Below, piece by piece: positions 62,449-64,000 of a stretch of 64,000 nt of DNA; the first letter of the stretch is position 1; every line of letters starts with the position of its first letter. This DNA comes from Klebsormidium nitens. Taxonomy: Eukaryota; Streptophyta; Klebsormidiophyceae; Klebsormidiales; Klebsormidiaceae. The stretch lies in the NCBI GenBank assembly GCA_000708835.1, contig DF237191.1:9185-73184 (forward strand), in the 5' to 3' direction. Under the pieces are notes generated by a model that made no database searches, was not told where the DNA came from, and saw nothing but the letters and a program-made list of their open reading frames with translations. The position numbers and the translations under genes were made by a program.

Positions 62449-63758
62449 GGCGCTGCTGTACTTGTCTCCGCCTGAGGCTGAGGCGCTGTTTCTTCCTCTG
62501 AAGCTTAAAGCTTCGCGCGAGTGGACGCGCGCTTTACGGCATTTGGGCCGCGGCCGCCAAGCCTACAGGCCCGCGGCCGCCCCTACCGCCCGGGCGCGGC
62601 CCGACGACCTACAGTAGCCGCGGGGCCCAGAAGAATTCAAAATTTTATTAGGATGTTCGAGGACCACAGTTCCCACTTAGCCAGACGTTCGCTGCCTTCA
62701 AGCTCAGGGCGCAAAGGAGAATCCAGACAAATCACGAATGACTAAGACGTTACGTAACGTGCACTACTCGCAGCTGTTCTGTCGATGGCTTCTGTTCAAT
62801 CTGTTCTGACACTGGGAAGGCAGGAAGCTCGATGGGCGGCGCCATGCTTCGTCGGCGAAAGCCTTTGATGCTGTCGACTGGGACCTTCTCGTGTCAGCTA
62901 AGATGGGCTCGAGTCTGTTACAGCAGTTTGTGCCCGGTTGCGATCGATAGATAGGGTCAATTTAACTTTAGTTTTGGCTGAATCTAGTGTAAGTTTAGGT
63001 ACGTTTCCAGATTAGTTGACGTATGATCTTGGAGGGCATCTCAACACGTGGAAGATTCTCGCACGTCGGATGGACCTGCCCAGAGCCTCTACGGCTCGAT
63101 GGTCACCCCTTTTCTACCTCGCCGGCTGAGATGTTAGATGACGTCAAAGCAATAGCTAAAGATTGGCTGATATTTAGTATCTAAATAGACCCTATCTATT
63201 GATTGCAACCGGGCAGCTTGCCCCGAAAATGCTGTAGACTCCCCCGTTGACGAAGCATCAATCCGCTAATTTAGTCGTATGATGTGTCTAAGATAGGATC
63301 CGTATCTAGAAATGCTGACGTGGAAAATCAAGTCTTGTGTATAGTCCGCACTGACTTGAGAGTTGTCGGCCTCAGGCCTGCTAGGCCGCGCACCCGTTGA
63401 TGGCGCTTTCAACAGAGTAGGTTCTGCTTAACTTATTTTCGAGAAAACCTGGTACGTACGTTCTGATAAGCAAAAACTCGAATATACTTTGCAGACTATA
63501 CCTTTCGCAGAGATCTCTTCCGAGAAGCGCACATTGACAGGCGCAGAAAAAGCCATGCAGAGAGATCGCCGTAGCTGGGGGCAGCTGTAGATTTTGGCGG
63601 GAAACACGCAGGGGCGTAAGACGCCAGTTGAAAGTACCGCGCTTCTGAAGAAAGTCCACTGCAACTCTTTGCACTCCTGCAGAAACGACTTGAACGAATC
63701 AACCGGTTTTTTAACCAACAAAAAAGTCTTCTTCTAACAGCAACACAAGCCCATCAGC
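62449..63758. promoter_or_regulatory. Divergent promoter region with a MITE-like inverted-repeat element
   Basis: This lies between the HOZ-like start and the start of the last, partial gene. It carries a GC-rich NotI-type stretch (GCGGCCGC) at about 62550-62580, probably in the HOZ-like promoter, and an inverted-repeat element at 62932-63214. No other gene is seen. Confidence 0.45.
62932..63214. mobile_element. Small inverted-repeat element, MITE-like
   Basis: Left arm 62932-62964 and right arm 63182-63214 are 33-base near-perfect inverted repeats beginning GCCCGGTTGC, with about four mismatches, including matching AATAGATAGGGTC cores. The element is 283 bases, noncoding and A+T-rich inside. 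This fits a miniature inverted-repeat transposable element. No clear target-site duplication flanks it, so an origin as a simple hairpin is not excluded. Confidence 0.5.
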
Positions 63759-64000
63759 ATGCAAGCGGCGCAGCCAGGAGCAGTGGCTTTCCCGCAAGGT
63801 GTGGTTCCGGGCGGAATGCCTTCACAGCAAACGGACGAAAGAGAACAGCTTGGCCAGGCGTTTGTTGATGCCTCGCATACAGCGGCACCTGAACTCGGCA
63901 TGCAGGGGCAATTCGCAGGCATTGAGCAGAGTTTGTGGAACCAGATCACGCAATTGGTGGGGAGCGAAGCTGGGGAAATGTTACGTGGCAGTCTGCTCCT
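63759..64000 (+). CDS. Unrecognised protein, N-terminal part (runs off window)
   Basis: An open frame from ATG at 63759 continues to the window edge (80 codons, no stop). It begins MQAAQPGAVAFPQGVVPGG, is Gln/Gly-rich, then becomes more ordered (FAGIEQSLWNQITQLVGSEA). The frame is read-through with no splice site seen. No family is recognised. The start is the first ATG after an A+T-richer region. It could be a cellular gene or the start of a retroelement gag-like ORF; no LTR or primer-binding site was seen upstream. Confidence 0.4.
   Translation, partial: MQAAQPGAVAFPQGVVPGGMPSQQTDEREQLGQAFVDASHTAAPELGMQGQFAGIEQSLWNQITQLVGSEAGEMLRGSLL

Noticed and set aside
1-64000. tRNA, rRNA, CRISPR or viral genes
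   Set aside because: Read for T-loop and anticodon-arm patterns, spaced direct repeats and viral protein motifs; none convincing.

Overview
The window is nuclear DNA of a plant-lineage eukaryote. Genes are split by GT-AG introns of about 100-2000 bases. Exons are GC-rich and introns and spacers are richer in A+T. Two of the proteins look plastid-targeted. Gene content (plant-type DNA ligase 1, a plant-family S1 protein, a HugZ-like split-barrel protein, an ionotropic glutamate receptor) and compact spacing suggest a green alga, most likely a streptophyte alga. Species is not determined, and no organellar, bacterial or viral gene was seen.

Layout: (1) 3' end of DNA ligase 1, + strand, 3-3672. 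(2) A small ionotropic glutamate receptor without an amino-terminal domain, - strand, 5229-10078. (3) A large plastid S1-domain RNA-binding protein, - strand, 11390-22559, with an acidic disordered region of about 1000 residues. (4) A myristoylated-type leucine-rich-repeat protein of the LRRC57 kind, + strand, 23221-28046. (5) A very large BAR-like/PH-domain protein, - strand, 29230-42275. (6) A CINP-like protein, + strand, 43357-47970. (7) A TPR/DUF4470 gene, + strand, 50458-54144, broken by a stop codon and by a 10-base duplication. (8) A plastid HugZ/HOZ-like split-barrel protein, - strand, 55860-62448. (9) The start of an unrecognised gene at 63759. Genes 3/4, 5/6 and 8/9 are divergent pairs; 1/2 and 4/5 converge.

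The genes do not form a pathway. The ligase and the CINP-like protein both relate to DNA replication, and the S1 and HOZ-like proteins both act in plastids, but nothing shows that they work together.

The strongest unexplained signal is structural. Introns of at least three genes (S1, ligase, HOZ-like) contain serial, decayed copies of the neighbouring exon edge together with its splice site. In the S1 gene they sit at a period near 150 bases. A second signal is the palindrome TGACGTCA, counted at least 20 times against about one expected. Exon boundaries were derived by hand from splice consensus, phase and protein similarity. Two junctions remain unresolved (BAR/PH exon 4 to 5; HOZ-like exon 1 to the next).
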